From Myoxocephalus aenaeus (taxonomy: Eukaryota > Chordata > Actinopteri > Perciformes > Cottidae), in NCBI GenBank assembly GCA_038501785.1, contig JBAMJR010000097.1, forward strand, positions 4,919,001 to 4,983,000: DNA of 64,000 bases, read 5' to 3'. Position numbers and translations under genes: made by a program. Positions 22,001 through 35,935 of this stretch are shown here, in pieces. Numbering within the stretch: the first letter of the stretch is position 1; each line of letters begins with the position of its first letter. The notes under the pieces are model-generated. The model worked only from the letters and a program-made list of their open reading frames with translations. It made no database searches and was not told the DNA's origin.

Positions 22001-24888
22001 GAAATACGTTTTTAAATTCACTGAATAAACTGAATCATAGCACAAATCCTAAAGCGTCTCTGCAGGATGAAATAGTGGCAGCCAGTTTTGACAAATCATA
22101 TTCAGTGCACGACAAAAAAAAAAGTAGTCTATTCAGTCCAAAAACGTGACGATCCGCTCCATGTGTGAAGTTGTACCGGCAAGTTTCAGTTTTCAGTCCT
22201 ACTCTGAGCTGAGCTTTGCTTCTAATTGCCACCACCGTACCTTTTACAAGCTGGCCATTTAAATCTCCTCCCCTTCTCTGTCCTCTTTGCTCTGCCTCCT
22301 CTGTCCTCACACAGCTCACTGCCCCTTTACACTACAATATGTAATGGTAATGTGAATGATGCTGTAAACGGTTATGCAGAGATTGTGGCACTGCTGCTGA
22401 TGCTTTATTTCTGATTGGTAGACTATACACCACAGGTGATTTACAGAGTATACATTCTTGCTGAGAAGCTTCTCCTGAGGACTTTCTGTGAGAACTATAC
22501 AGGCAAGGTAAACATTAAGAGAGCCTTTGCAGTGGGGACATGGATGGTATACTCATTGCCGACTCGGGCTCCAGGATGCACGGAGATTTTCCTCTGAGGC
22601 TTTAGTATTTGCAGAGACAGAATGGGAGATTCCATTACTGTTGACACACAGAGTTAATCTTCAGTGTGAGACTTCTGTGTTTGGAGAAACCCTGGAACGA
22701 AAGGATTCCTTGTGGGCTTCCACACATTCCTTCAACAGTGCTGAATAGCTCCACTGCCTCCTGCTATTGTACAGACCACACTCAGGAGTGTGGTGTTTCT
22801 AAACATCTCAGACACTTTGGGCAGAGTAAACCATCCCCCCATTACCATCGTCCCGGACTGAGCATCAGTAAGTGCAAACAATCAGGGATTGTGAAAGACA
22901 TTTCCTCTAATTTTGCTGGGCAGTATCACAGTAGTCTTTTTCCTAAATTGTATCTCTACATGGCAATGATGGATGCTCTTCAAAACTCGAGGAGAGGACA
23001 GAATGGAAGTAAGCAAACACTGACTCTTCAGGGAACTATCCACCTAATTGCAGATGGACCAAATAATGTCCAGAGGCTGTTTTCTTCCATCTAAGAAATG
23101 AAATTAATACATCAACTTCAAACAAAAGTAAGGCTATACTTATGTAGTGCACATTATTTAGTTTTAAATGTTTTGAATAGACCATTACGCCTCCTCTCTG
23201 CCTGCAGCAGCACTGACTGTTTGCTCAGAGGACATAGACAGACTCCTACTGCAGTCCCGCCATCTGTCCAGTGATCTATCTGTGTTTTTAGGAGTGCACG
23301 AGCTGATAGGGCCTAATAAGATCACTGAATATGTTTGCACTATAAATACACGCTGACAAGATAAACAAACCAGGCATGAGTGATAGCGTATTCCAGGAGG
23401 AGATGGATCTATGGTCCTGTCAGATGGTGAAACAACCTTGAGGCCCTCATTGCTTTTGCTAAAACCACAAAATGAGTCGTCATGTTGTTGTGTTTGGAGA
23501 AAGAAAAAAAACTGCATTGATTCAATATTCTTTTCAAATATGTATTCAATCAGGATATTATCCATTTGAATGGTGCCTCTTCAATGAAACCAGGTTCTAA
23601 AGGAGAAATAGGCTTCTGTTTCCTGCACTGCAGATATATGGGTTTGTTGTGATTAGGGATGAAAATAAAATACTTTCTTCCTGAATATGAAGAATGTTTG
23701 AAAGATTTTCACTGATCCAGAAAAAAAAAGAGATCATAATGTCAACTTAACCTCTTCGCTAATTGGGTTTTGTGATAAGGCTTCAAGATTGAAGCAAGGT
23801 CAGCTGGTCGAATAAATAAGTCCCTCGCAGTCTGCGATGTCTCTTGATGTTGTGAAGACCAAACGGGTGGCTCGCAGAAACTGGAGTGCCAAAGTAAGCA
23901 CATTTCCCTTCTGCTGTTGACCCCTCATTTTCCCAGATTGCAGAGTAAAAGGTAAACAGATGAACAACATTAATGATGTCCATTCATCATTGCTGGGGCA
24001 GCTTTAGTTTCTTCCACAGTGGGGCCTTCAAGGGGAAGGTGGGAAGCCATCTTACTTTGAAGGATCTCATTAACACAAGTTAGAGCCCTACAGGGAGAAC
24101 AACATTTCAGATTATCATCTTTGATTTAAATAACATTGCCTAAAACCGTCAATGTTGCTGAATACATATTTGAAACACTAAACCAAAAGCAAATGTGTAG
24201 GAAGGTAGAGGACAACCTGCACAACAGGCTTCTGGGATATGATGTAATATGATTTTATTCTTACTACCGGCAAACAGGATACGGCAATACTGTATGGACC
24301 ATCCAGACCCTTTCTTCCTGTCATTAATTAGAACTGACAACATGACTCTTTTCCTTCTGCGCCAACTGCATCATTGTGACGAAAACTATATTTTGCATAA
24401 CTGGTCAATAGGAAGTGCCCCAGCCATGAGTAAAAAGCTGCTTACCGTTACCTAAGGTGATTAGCATTACATCACAATAAGTTATTTCCTTTAAAACGTG
24501 TCAAATCCTGTTTACACTTCCTATCTACATTGACATATTTCTGGCACAGACACATTTTCGTTCCAAGGTTGTCAGGTGTCGTCCTGTTTTCATGCCCATG
24601 TCTGGACATGTGTGAGCATTGTTTCATTCTGTAGGAAGTTAGTCAACATGTAAACAGACAATTGGAAGTTATTTTTGTCTGGAGATAGCATCAGTCATTG
24701 CAGGAATCTAATGCAATCTATAATACTATTTCACTTCATGCACCTGTGTCTTGGACATCACAATGTCAGTTGGCCGTGGTAACCACAGCTAAAGGATTTC
24801 ATTATTAATGTCGCAAGAAAATGTGGATCAGTTTATTCTGTTTAATATGAGAAGCAATTATAACAAACAATATGACCTTAAATGCTAG

Positions 24889-25509
24889 TGGAAAAGAGTT
24901 GATACATTTTGACATTTTGCGAAATACACTTTCTTTCAGTTTCTTTCCCCGAGATTTAGATGAGAAGATTTATACCACACTTAATTCACGCTGGGCATGA
25001 AGCTGGAGCAAGGGGGTGGTTAGCCTAGCATAGCTTAGCATAAAGACTGGAAGCAGGGGGGCACAGCTAGCATGGTTCAGTCCAAAGTAAAACAAAACTC
25101 TAAAGCTTAGTAAGTACTGTTTTTAGTCAATTTAAACAGAAATGTAAAAAATGACCAACTCTGCTTTGGCCTGTTATGTGTTGGTGCTATTCCAAAAGTG
25201 CTAGACAAATAGACAAACTGTTCATCAAGAACTTCTTACAGCACACACAAGTTCCTCTAAAACCACATTGTCTATTTGTGTACAGGCAAAACAAATGAGA
25301 TATACAGCATTACTTAGTGAGCTTTAGAGGCGCTGATGGATTTTGTGTTTCTGGCTCTTTTTGCTCAGCTAAGCTTACTGGCTGCTCGCTCTAACTACAT
25401 ACTGTATATCATACTGTGTAGATATCAGCGTGGTATCAAATCTCTCATCTCACTCTCAGCAAGAAAGAGAACGAGAAGGGTGTTTTCCAAAATGTCAAAC
25501 TGTTCCATT
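24889..25509. mobile_element. Nonautonomous DNA transposon with long terminal inverted repeats
   Basis: The left end (24891-24979) and right end (25430-25507) are imperfect inverted copies of each other over about 78 bp. Both carry TTTGACATTTTG at the outside and, further in, a GAGAxTxAGATGAGA block followed by GATACCAC or TATACCAC. The interior has no open reading frame. Related partial copies lie at 26836 and 37215. I associate this family with percomorph genomes but will not assign a superfamily. Element edges are approximate and no target-site duplication was established. Confidence 0.7.
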
Positions 25510-26164
25510 AGTAGACAGATCAAAATTCAGTTTGAAATGTTCACAAAAACCCTTTCAGTCACACTTCAAATCACCTTTAGTAAGGAATATGCATTTTCTC
25601 TTTTAATTAAGAGATAGACTGGCTCCAGTTTGGTAACATCTATACGTAACATACATGGCCGATCCAATGTAAGGATGTCTGTGTCTGCCCACGAGACTGT
25701 GCACCCCCTGACTAACTGTGCAGAGGACCTGGAGCACAGCGGCAGCAGCAGAGCTCTGGAATGAACTTGTGTGTTGCAGTGTTTGTCCAAGATACAAATG
25801 CATCACCTCTACAAGCTGCAGGGACAAGGGCCTGCAGTTGGTAATATAGAAGCGGAAAAACAGCAGTGAGAGTGAGTTATCACGGCTTGTGTCATTGCCA
25901 GTTGTAAAAGCTGTTAGCTTTATAAATGGAGAGCGAGTGGCGCAAACTGCGCGGAAGTGGTCCCGCAGTCAGAGAGCGGGTTATAACTCAGGCCTGTGGT
26001 GATACTCTAAACTCCATTAAGAGTTCCCACATGTGGAGAACATGCACAAGTTCATGTGTTGATGCTGTAGGGGGTGGTTCAGCCTGGCCATTAAACAGAT
26101 ACATTAGATAATGTTTTACATCTCCTTCATGTTAAAACATTCTCTTCACAGAACCCCATAACCC

Positions 26165-26169
<5 letters not shown>

Positions 26170-26233
<64 letters not shown>
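26170..26233. repeat. (TA)n microsatellite, 32 units
   Basis: Uninterrupted alternating TA, likely polymorphic and able to extrude a cruciform. Confidence 0.97.
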
Positions 26234-26237
<4 letters not shown>

Positions 26238-26835
26238 TTCACTTCAGCCTCAGATCCCTCTGTAAATGCTTCCTTGTAACTTTACATGGTTTATTCAGGC
26301 TCCTGGCATGTCATTAAAAGAGATAAAGGAGGCAGGGACTAATGTAATACCCTTTTAATAATAAGTGTTGCAGTGAGATCGATTGGCAGTGAGATTTATT
26401 CCTAGAAGTGGGGGACACTTGAGTAAACATGAACACAATCAGGCTGCAAGATTTACAGGACTGCAATCGCACTTGAGTGCTGCTGTTTATTTTTTCTGGT
26501 TACAGTGTTTTTTTAAACCTCAAATTAGTTTATCCTCCCTTTGGGGCTATGTGTAAGAGTTTTAAAAGGTTTTCTTTAGAAAACACATGCACACATCAGC
26601 CACATTCATTAAATAAACATGGGTAAAGTGACAGTAACATGTGTAACACTTGTGCAGTTAGCATAAACATGGCATTAAAGTTTCTGTGGCTCAAATCAAC
26701 CTTTCTACAGCTGCACATATGAACTAAAAACATGTTGAACTGCTTGACTATGTAATGCTGCAGTGCTGCGGACAATTACAACATAATCATACACACACAT
26801 TGCACCTTTATTGCTGTCTTAAAAAGGATTTAGAC

Positions 26836-27130
26836 GAATACTCTTTTTGTTTTTTTTGCTGAGAGTTAGATGAAAAGGTCAATACCACTCTCAGTTCTGT
26901 AAGGTAGGGTCAGCAGCCTGTAGCTCAGTTTAGCTTAGCATAAAAAGCATAAAGCAAACAGGGGGAAACAGCAAGCCTGGTTCTGTCCTAAGGTAAAGAA
27001 ATCCCCCTCCAGTATCAGTGCCTCTAAAGCTAAATAAATAATGTGTTGTATCAAGTTTGTTGAATCCATTCAAAAACAAATGACAAATTATTCCTCTAAT
27101 AACTGAATACGTGCTTGGATCCAGAATAGC
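26836..27130. mobile_element. Partial copy of the 24889-25509 repeat family
   Basis: It shares the GAGAGTTAGATGA and CAATACCACTCTCA blocks and the AGCTTAGCATAAA and AAACAGC blocks with the element at 24889, in the same order and orientation. The right terminus is not evident, so this is probably a 5' fragment. Confidence 0.6.
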
Positions 27131-29069
27131 GGGATAGGTAATCATTCATTTACAAGGTCTGATCTTTTAAGTTTTAAAACAATGCCAGAAAGCTGGAATG
27201 ACTCAGCCGAATTCTAACCCACAGAGACTCATTTTTTAAAACAGTGACTTCGAAGTATGGTGATAAAATGATTGATTGACTGTCAGAAGAGGAGTCCTTA
27301 GAGAAAAAGTACAGAAGTAGGCCGTGGCCTGAGCAAGTGTTAGGTGAAGTTCATCTGTGTGCAAATGTTTACGCAAACTGCAGCCAAGCAAAGTTGTGCA
27401 CTGAGATTTATTTATGTGTAGAGAAATATATTCACTCAAATAGCTATAGCTTGTAGAACAAGGAACAAGAAAATGAAAGCAGAGCAAGGAGAGGGTGGGT
27501 GGAGGTCAAAGAGCAAGGGAAAGTTAATAACTTGGAATAATAAATAATACAGCCCACTGATGGGAATTTGGCAACAGGGCCATTTATTATCATCAGTTAA
27601 TTCAGTTCACAAAACATGTCTGAGCTTCTTATTGCTTTGTGGCTACTGTGCACTTGCCGGGACAAGGAGATTTCATTACCCAAGACAATGTGTATGTTTG
27701 TTGTTTTACTCCTGTGATTAAGTGTCTGGTCTTGAAGTGTTGCTGCCATGGAGATGGTGGAGACAACTAATCCCAGATGACGCTGTGCCCAGAGGGGAAG
27801 GATAAACGAGGACCACCAGGGTGGATAAAAGAGCTGGACCGTGACACCAGTTCTGCAGCATATACATGCATTATATTAACTTGAAGCAAAGCAACAGATA
27901 GAGAGAGGTTTGATCATGCGTCTCAAATTATATTCTCACTTTGATCCATTAAATGAGCCTCAGCGCTCTGTGACAAAATCTGCATGACTTTCCATTTTTA
28001 AAGGAAACATTTTCGCTGACATTGTCTGACGTTTCATTTTCCATTACCCTAAAAAAGAAAATAAGCAAACAAATACACAAGTTCCAGGGTGGTGTGGATG
28101 GGGTTGTGAGAAAGGAGAAGCAGTTAGACTTCATTCTTTTTTTTTGCTTTGCTGATGTCGGCGACCATGCAGAGGGATAAACCCTCAACTAATCCAGACA
28201 TATTCCTCAAGAATTTGGAAATAATTGCGGACATAAAATATAGCTTTCTGTGATTTTTCAAGCAGTGTTCCAAAAATAAAAGCTGATCCCTGATATGTTG
28301 TTGCTCCACGAGTCATTCACAGCTCTTACATTACAACATCAGACCTTTCAATTCCCTCATTACATTTGCAGAGATTTCAGTATTTCAGTGTGCTCAGCAA
28401 AATGATCGGTTGCAGAGCCAAGACTCTTTTCTTCAGAAACCAAGTGTGAGGTCCTTCCCATATGCATCTGTGATGAAGAACAGGGCATCCATCCTGTCTG
28501 TAAGACTGACGTTCAAGAAATATCAAGCGTGATTACAGGCATGATTGCTTTCAGACTATACAAATGTGTTACCAATGGCAAATGCTTTTTATCTCCTGAA
28601 TGATCGGCTCGGGAAATGATTGAAAACTGATGTTTGACAATTCCAGAGGTAAGATCAACAAAACCTAAACGCTGTTCTCGTCTGGTTGTTCGGGAGCAGA
28701 TCTGGCATTGAGAGGGTTGGGGGGTTTAGAAGGTGTCATGATAAGCTTTGAACCACAGCGGAAAGAGCTGGTGTTGAATGAACACAGACCACTGACTGAC
28801 TCCTGACACCCTGAATGAGTGAAAATGTGCAGCGCTAATCAGGGGAAAATAAACAGAGCAGCACCCTCCGGGCATCATGGTAACAAGAGGAATGGCTGCA
28901 GGATGGTGAGGCCTAGACATCATGAGACATTCAATACATATTCATGTCAGTCTTGTAGTTGTATGTGGAAGCAGAAACCCCATTAGACCGAGGAATCGTC
29001 ACATGATTTAGTTTTTACAACTATAAATTGGTAGGGGGTGTCACTGTGAGGTTCACGCACTGAAATGGG

Positions 29070-30002
29070 TTACTCTGGATTAAAGCCAACGAGGCCTGAG
29101 GGAGCCTGCTCACAAATGGTGAGCCTCGGAGGAGCCAGCGTGCTCTGTCTGGGGGACTCCATCCTAATCTCCAGGATCAGGGGAACTTTCCCATCGCGAT
29201 GAGAAGCAGATGTCTCTTTTTCTCTCTCGCTCTCGTGCTGACTGTTTCTGTCTCCCTCCCTCATTCGGTCAAACCTAGCCCTTCGTCCCCAGAGGGACAT
29301 GGGGAGGAACATGAGCACCATGGGAAGGGTGGCTGTCCCCAAGCCCGATCACATGACGAAGGAGCCCTTTTTGTGGGAGGCACTGCTTTAGGTACAGAGC
29401 TGTGAGCACATGGAGCCGGTCCAACAGCTCCCAACTTTCTCATGGAAAAACACAAACAAGGCGATTTGATACAAACGTCATGTTCTGGCGATTTCCACTT
29501 AAGAAGGACAAGTGCTGGCTAGCATGCTTTTCTAGGTGGACTGGAGATACTTTGACTTCACAATTTTGTTCCCAGTGTTGATGTAGGGTGTGACCCCTGA
29601 CTTCTGGCAGGAAGAGGAATCATGGAAATCAGACTGGAGAAAGTGACCCACGCCTCCTCTTCTCACCATGCCTCTGGAGTTGGTTCTTTCACCATAAATA
29701 CTCTGACTTTTATGTGCACCTGCGGCTCCTCTGGGCCCTGGCGTTGGCTTCCCTAGAGCCCAATCCCGTGGCTCCTGTGGCTCAGTTCTGACGTGCATAC
29801 TCTGATTTAGAGCGTAAACAGAGACAAACTGTGGGGCAGTCACTGGGTGCTGTTCGTGGTCTGTAAACAGATCAGCAAGAGGAGGAACAGGAGGTCCCAC
29901 TGGAGATGAGACGAACGGACTATCCTGAGGCGGGAGAGCAAAGGGATGAGATATAAGGCTTATATGGATGCCTGTTAAATGTCCAAGTCGCCGTGCCATC
30001 AT
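29070..30002. other. GC-richer island with overlapping open frames
   Basis: A roughly 900-bp stretch in the desert with higher GC than its surroundings. It is open for 68 codons on + (29199-29405) and for 90 and 156 codons on - (29070-29342, 29532-30002). I recognise no protein family in any frame. It could be a conserved noncoding element, an exon of an unknown transcript, or an old insertion. Confidence 0.3.
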
Positions 30003-32605
30003 CTAAGATAATGTTTTTGGTATGAGATTGTTTAGGTTGGTTAGAAAGATCATCCGAAACCAAAACACTAAGGTTAAAGCCCCCAATTTCACCTCCTGAA
30101 GTATCTTAAGCAAGACTCTCTCTGCGATGCTCCGCTGAAGCCGAGGAGAGCAACCAAGCCACAACAATCCTTTGGGGATAAATAGATATCTTGTTTCATA
30201 CAATCCCTAACAATAAACCAAATGGTTTAATGGGATGTAATTAAAGGGGACCTGCATTGATTTGACACAATAGTCTGTTTGATAGTCTGGGAATACTATT
30301 GCATGAGTGAAACATGTTGTACACCACAGGAGATTCTGGGGGAATGGAGTTAAAAAGCAGCTTACAAGATAGCTGTAGCCCGCCCAAGGCTACATTAGCA
30401 ACTACTAGCATAGCATACCCAAATCTCTGAACGAACTGTTGCCCAAGGTACACTAATAAAAAAGACAATTTGCTAGTTCTGCTTCATCTATTTAGATACT
30501 GAAAAAAGAAAAGTCCACTGTAATAGTGAGTGCAATGTTAAACTGGTGCAGTTCTCTTCTAACTTGTAGGAGCGGTAGTGTTCTTGTTAATACTGTGGGA
30601 CAACTGGTGTGTATTATTAACAGACCATGACATGAACCTGAGTATTTGGGGTAGATTTTAGGAGGGAACTCTCGCACAGCTGTTTTTCGTTTTCAGCACA
30701 GCTTCGAGAACATCCTAGTTGCAACCCTTATTAATGGCCCTGGTTACACCCCGTTAACCTCTTCAGCCATAGCCTGGAACAATGCTTAAGATACCCAACA
30801 TGAGCTCCTCAGCCTGAAGGTTGAAAGATGTTCAATCCTTGCCTCGTATATCATTTAAATTTCAAAGGCAATATCCCCATTTTAACTGAGATCCCATGGA
30901 TAATAATGCAACTGAATGTATATTTCTACTCTTAACCACAACTGGGACAGTACATTTGATGAAAATACACTAAAATACGTTATTGATGATACAATTTCTA
31001 AAGATATAATCAGGCGTTATGTCTCAATGTTTTGGCCATGTTTACTGATTACACGTTGACTGTTTACTGGGAGTTTTATTTCAAAACAGATTTATTTTCT
31101 TAAAGCTATGTTACACACAACATACAACTCCAAAAACATTGAAATAGTAATAAACAAAATAATAATTGATCAATATTCATGGGTGACCTAACTTGGCTGC
31201 TCACTGCAACTTCCCTTCGGCCTGAACTTTACTGTAGAAACGTGAGTAACTATTTTTGCTAAAAAGCATATATGCCTTGGTGAAATATGTTGGCAAGAAA
31301 GTATATTTGTGTCAGTGTGACTATAACATGTAAAGTGTCACTCCTGAAGCTGTGTGTTTCAAGTTGAGGTGCGTTTAGGTGCCTTAGAAAGCTTGGGATT
31401 TCTATTTCCAGCGATGCCATATTACGTTTTTGTCATAGGTTATTGGAGATTGACGAAAAAGTTATACCTGATCGTTTGAACACAACTCGCTCTTATATTT
31501 ACGAAGGTTATCTACAACTCTATTTCTTAAAATAATACATAGTTTCCACAACATAAAGTTGGTTTTCAGATTCTGAAAGCTGAAGACCCCATGTTTGCAA
31601 AACAGTATGCATATCTTCTATAAATTGAACTGGCTCTACTTTTTATACCGTTGGGTTTAAGTTGAATAAACAGCTTGTACATATACTTCAACCATCTCTT
31701 CACTAATGGACATTGAAATCTTTTTTTTTAACTACAGTAAACCTAGAGTAAAAATTGCTTTTTGATGATGGTTTTATCTCATAAAGCCTCACAATATTGA
31801 TGTCAATTAAAAATCAAACCAATAAAATGTAGAGCAATGTTGACGATAAACTTCACACTGCTGTAATGAGCAGAGCACAATGCACATCTGAGGCTGAAGC
31901 CTGAGTCATGGTTGAAGGTTACTGAGGAAGATTACTGGCAGTGTTAATAAGGCTGTGTTTACATTCTGCGGCTCTGAAAGACCTGGGATTAAAAGGAGGC
32001 TGGTGTTGGCTTGATGGTAGACACACAGATGACAAAGTGGTGCCGATGAGGGTTGTAAGACTGCGTTCAGGAAGTACTGAGTGCTTTCATATCAGCAGGA
32101 TTGATTGCTAGAATGGTATGCATGTTCACATCAGCAGAACTGCTGCACATTCATTAGACTTATCATTTATATACTGCATAAAACCCCAAAACACATGCAA
32201 AGTCAAATAGGTTACTTCTCGTAAAATACTGGTAAAGTTTAGTTTATAGTAAATTACACATTTCCTCTTCTCATACTGATACAGGTATCACCAATGCACA
32301 AAAGCACTGCTGCGGGGCTGTTAAATCAACTGAAGAACAAAAACTGTGATACACTCAGTTCCTGATTGTGAATCGGATTATAGATGATTCCAGTTGCTTG
32401 CAGACAATATATTGTACATCTAAATTCAAAATGAAACACCCTCAAATGTTTCTTATGTGAACTTAGTGGTTACCACTTATATAAGGACAATTATTCCCTC
32501 ACCAACAATCTGACAATTGCTTATGAAGTAGTTTTAGATTGTATGGGACTTCAGGGGTAGTTTTGATTTGTATGCTATTATTACAAATGGGCCATAGAGT
32601 GACTT

Positions 32606-32618
32606 GGGGGGGGGGGGG
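32606..32618. repeat. Poly-G run (13 G)
   Basis: A homopolymer of 13 G with no associated gene. Confidence 0.9.
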
Positions 32619-35600
32619 CTTGACCCTTTTTTCTCAAGTTGGTGCTACTGTATAACTTCAGAAGAAACAATGAGTGACACACTGGAGATTTTTTGAGAGG
32701 AAAACCACCTGACAGATATGAACTGGATACGTACATAATTTGTCAGACATAAAATCAAGACCGTGACAATCATCAGGCGTCTTTGTGCCTGTGATCAAAG
32801 AAGAATTACGGTCTTTTGTTTACACCTGATTCTGTATTCTCCCAACATACAAAAGCAAGCACTTAGTACTAGACTCATCTATCATGTTGACATATTTTGG
32901 AACTGAACAATTGCCACTCTGCTCTAATATTCCACTCGCTAACCTCTTGGGTCTCTCTCATTCGCACTCCACTACACCTGGCTGTAAAGAAACACCAGCC
33001 CACAGGCACCTGCACAGCCAGCCCGCTGCAGATGGAGAGATTAATCACACAGCAGATGAATGCTGGTGATTTATGGGGAACTGTGACAGTTTGGTCATAA
33101 CACGCAGTAATGTATATGCGGGACGGCCAGGAGACTAAATGGGCCATTATTTGGAATTCAACGCTTGGGCTCAAACCAAAGGGGTTTCCCCTGTCTCTTA
33201 ACCAGGGGATCTGAGGGGAAGGAGCAGTCCCACCACCTTTGATGGTGCAGTTACAAGTGATTCCCCCCTCCCCTTGTCCTCTTCCCCGTGGTTTTCCTCC
33301 TCTTCTTATTATTCCTGCTTCTTCCTTAGAGAACATGTTCCCACACTGTGACCAGAATGAATCTAGGTCCTCTCTGTCGTGACTTTGTCCACTTTCACCG
33401 CAGACATATCCAGCAGCTTTATGGCTCTGCTGAGGGCGGGGTTAAGGGGCTCGCCATCCCGAGGGACCAAGCTCTCTACAGTCTTCCACATAACAGATAA
33501 ACTCTCACAAATGGGTTCTGGCAAGTGTTTTTTACACACTCTCGTGATATCAGTAATTAATCTGGTGCTCCCCTCCTCGGCATTCTGCCCCTTGTGTCCC
33601 CTGGGAAGACTCTTATCAATGTGAAGAAGTCACCGAAGGAAATGCCAATTTAACTTGAAGAGCCTGCACACTGCTGTTCATCTTCTGTCTACAGTGACAA
33701 GGGATTTGCAGCAGTGAGGGGAGGCCCGCATGTCTTGTAACTATTAGGCAGTGTGCCCCGTGGCACTGTGGATGCTGGTGAGCTACAAGATCTGTGTTGT
33801 GCACTCAGTTGGATCCTGGATCAGATTACAGGCCTCGGAGATGGGGCACAGAGCATGGAAGCAACAGGATCAGGCTGAGCACGCAAGCATGGGAAATGCA
33901 CTCATGAATAGACAGACCTTTTTACTCTGGGCAGGAAACACAAATCTGCAGATGTTGAACAGCTGGGAGACATCCGAAATTACTGCATGGGAAATAAGTA
34001 CTCGTGACTGCTGAGTTGTACATAGAGGAATTGTCAAACTTTAATTAACTAATTTGATTTCTTAATGGAGAAGCAAAGTGTAAATAATCTTCAATGTTCT
34101 TTTTTTGTGATTTTTTTAATATGTATATTATAAACCTGAACAACAATTGGCAGTTGATGCATATTTATCTCGTTGCTGTTGGAATGAGATGAAGTGAGCA
34201 GAGAAAGAGATACGAGCACTTTGTCATTTCAAAGATGCAGGCAGATAGGAACTAAAATTCTACTCTCATTGTCTTGTCCAAAGCAGATTGTATCTGACAT
34301 GATGTCATGCATGCAAGCCAATAGGGATTCTTTTGAGATATTGGAAATGAAGTGAAAAAACTCAAATTATTAAGAATTGGTCATTCCCCGAACTGCATGG
34401 AAGATATTATACTGTGGTTATTTTCTGCTCTCAGTTCAAGAAATAGTAATCGTAATTTGTATATGTGTATAGTTCCTTTTGAGAATTAATTGACCTTAGA
34501 CGACATGCAGAAAATGGGAAACACTAAATGCATGGCATGAGAAACATCTGTTATAGTGTCCCAGTTTGAGATTTGCAGCACACAACACAATATGTGCAGT
34601 TTTTAGCCATCCAGCTGCCTATTTTGTGCCTTTTTTTTCTTCTTATTTAGAACAAAATATCTGCAAATGTAAATGTTGTGGTTTTTGTGAGGTGCCAATG
34701 CAATCGGCGTTGGCATGCGTAAGGAAGTCAATTGTCAGGAGGAGTGAGAACATTTCTTTATGGGATGACTGTATCTTCTAGACACGGAAGTCAGATAAAT
34801 GTTCAACTGCCATGAACAAAAGGTAAAATGATTCATGGTGAATGTAGTCAACCTGAACAGGAAATGGGAATAGAGCTGAATCTTTAATGACGACGTTCAT
34901 TTCAGGAACACAAAGTCTACCAGAGCACCAGGATTTTACCTTAAATTAAATCTTTTAATGCCAAAGCAGCTGCAGTATAAACAGACAGCCTCTTTAGACA
35001 GACACTGTCTTATCTGTCTTACTGAGTGTATCTGCCGTCCTGTTTTAAGAATATTACTGCTGCATGATAAAGGCATATCATTAAATACTGCTGGGTGCAC
35101 AGGATGATGAGAAAAACTACCTTTGTACAGTAATGTTCTAATCATGAGGACACAGTCAGTGAACTGCAGGGTCGACCATTCATCCACACCGTGAGTTTTC
35201 AGAAGGATTCTGAATCTTCCTCTTTGCAGCAGACCACCGTGTCTGTCTTGTGAAACTCTGGGTGAATTAATACAGAGCCTCAGAAACAGATGGCATCTGG
35301 CTCACACACATCACAGTCTGCCCACCGACACATGAGCCAACTTCAAGAGCTGCATCCATTGATTCAAAGTTCGAATTTGTAAGTCGTGTATTGGATTTGA
35401 TTGGCAATGCTTGAAACTGAATATGAGGATTTGAATGAGGTTTTATTGACACATTCAAGTTTGTTTCATTTAGCATAAGTTAACAGGGTCTTTGGGTATT
35501 TCTGCCATATCAAATGGTAAACTGAAAATGTAAAGTGGACAGTATATATTTAGCATTGTACGCTGACTAGATTACAGAAAAACAGTTGTGTTATTTTAAG

Positions 35601-35899
35601 AAGTACTCTCAGATTTCTAAACAAAATATTTTCTTTTTCGAAAATATGAAATTCAGAAATGAAATGAAGACAAGAATGAAGTCTCCCTTTAAAAAAACAA
35701 AAAGATAACATGTGAGTGTTTGAAAGCCCTGAAAGGAAGTACAATCAGTCATTTTTAGCCACTAGTTTTACTGTAATTGCAGGGGGGGAAATGACTCTTG
35801 TGTCAATGTAGAGGCAGTTAGAGTTAGTTACAAATGACAAAATGTAATCTACAAAAATAAAATCAAAGCTCAAACATATCCTTGAATTAATATATCTGA

Positions 35900-35935
35900 C
35901 AATATTCAGAGAAGGGTATCCTTCTCTGAATATTG
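35900..35935. repeat. Perfect 16-bp stem hairpin with 4-nt loop
   Basis: CAATATTCAGAGAAGG (35900-35915), loop GTAT, then its exact reverse complement (35920-35935). Both flanks are plain AT-rich DNA. Too short for a typical microRNA precursor. Confidence 0.95.

Noticed and set aside
22666..23094. 142-codon + strand frame upstream of pgf
   Set aside because: No recognisable protein; not joined to any gene by good splice sites.
35900..35935. microRNA precursor interpretation of the 36-nt perfect hairpin
   Set aside because: Stem is far shorter than the roughly 30-35 bp of a normal vertebrate pre-microRNA hairpin.
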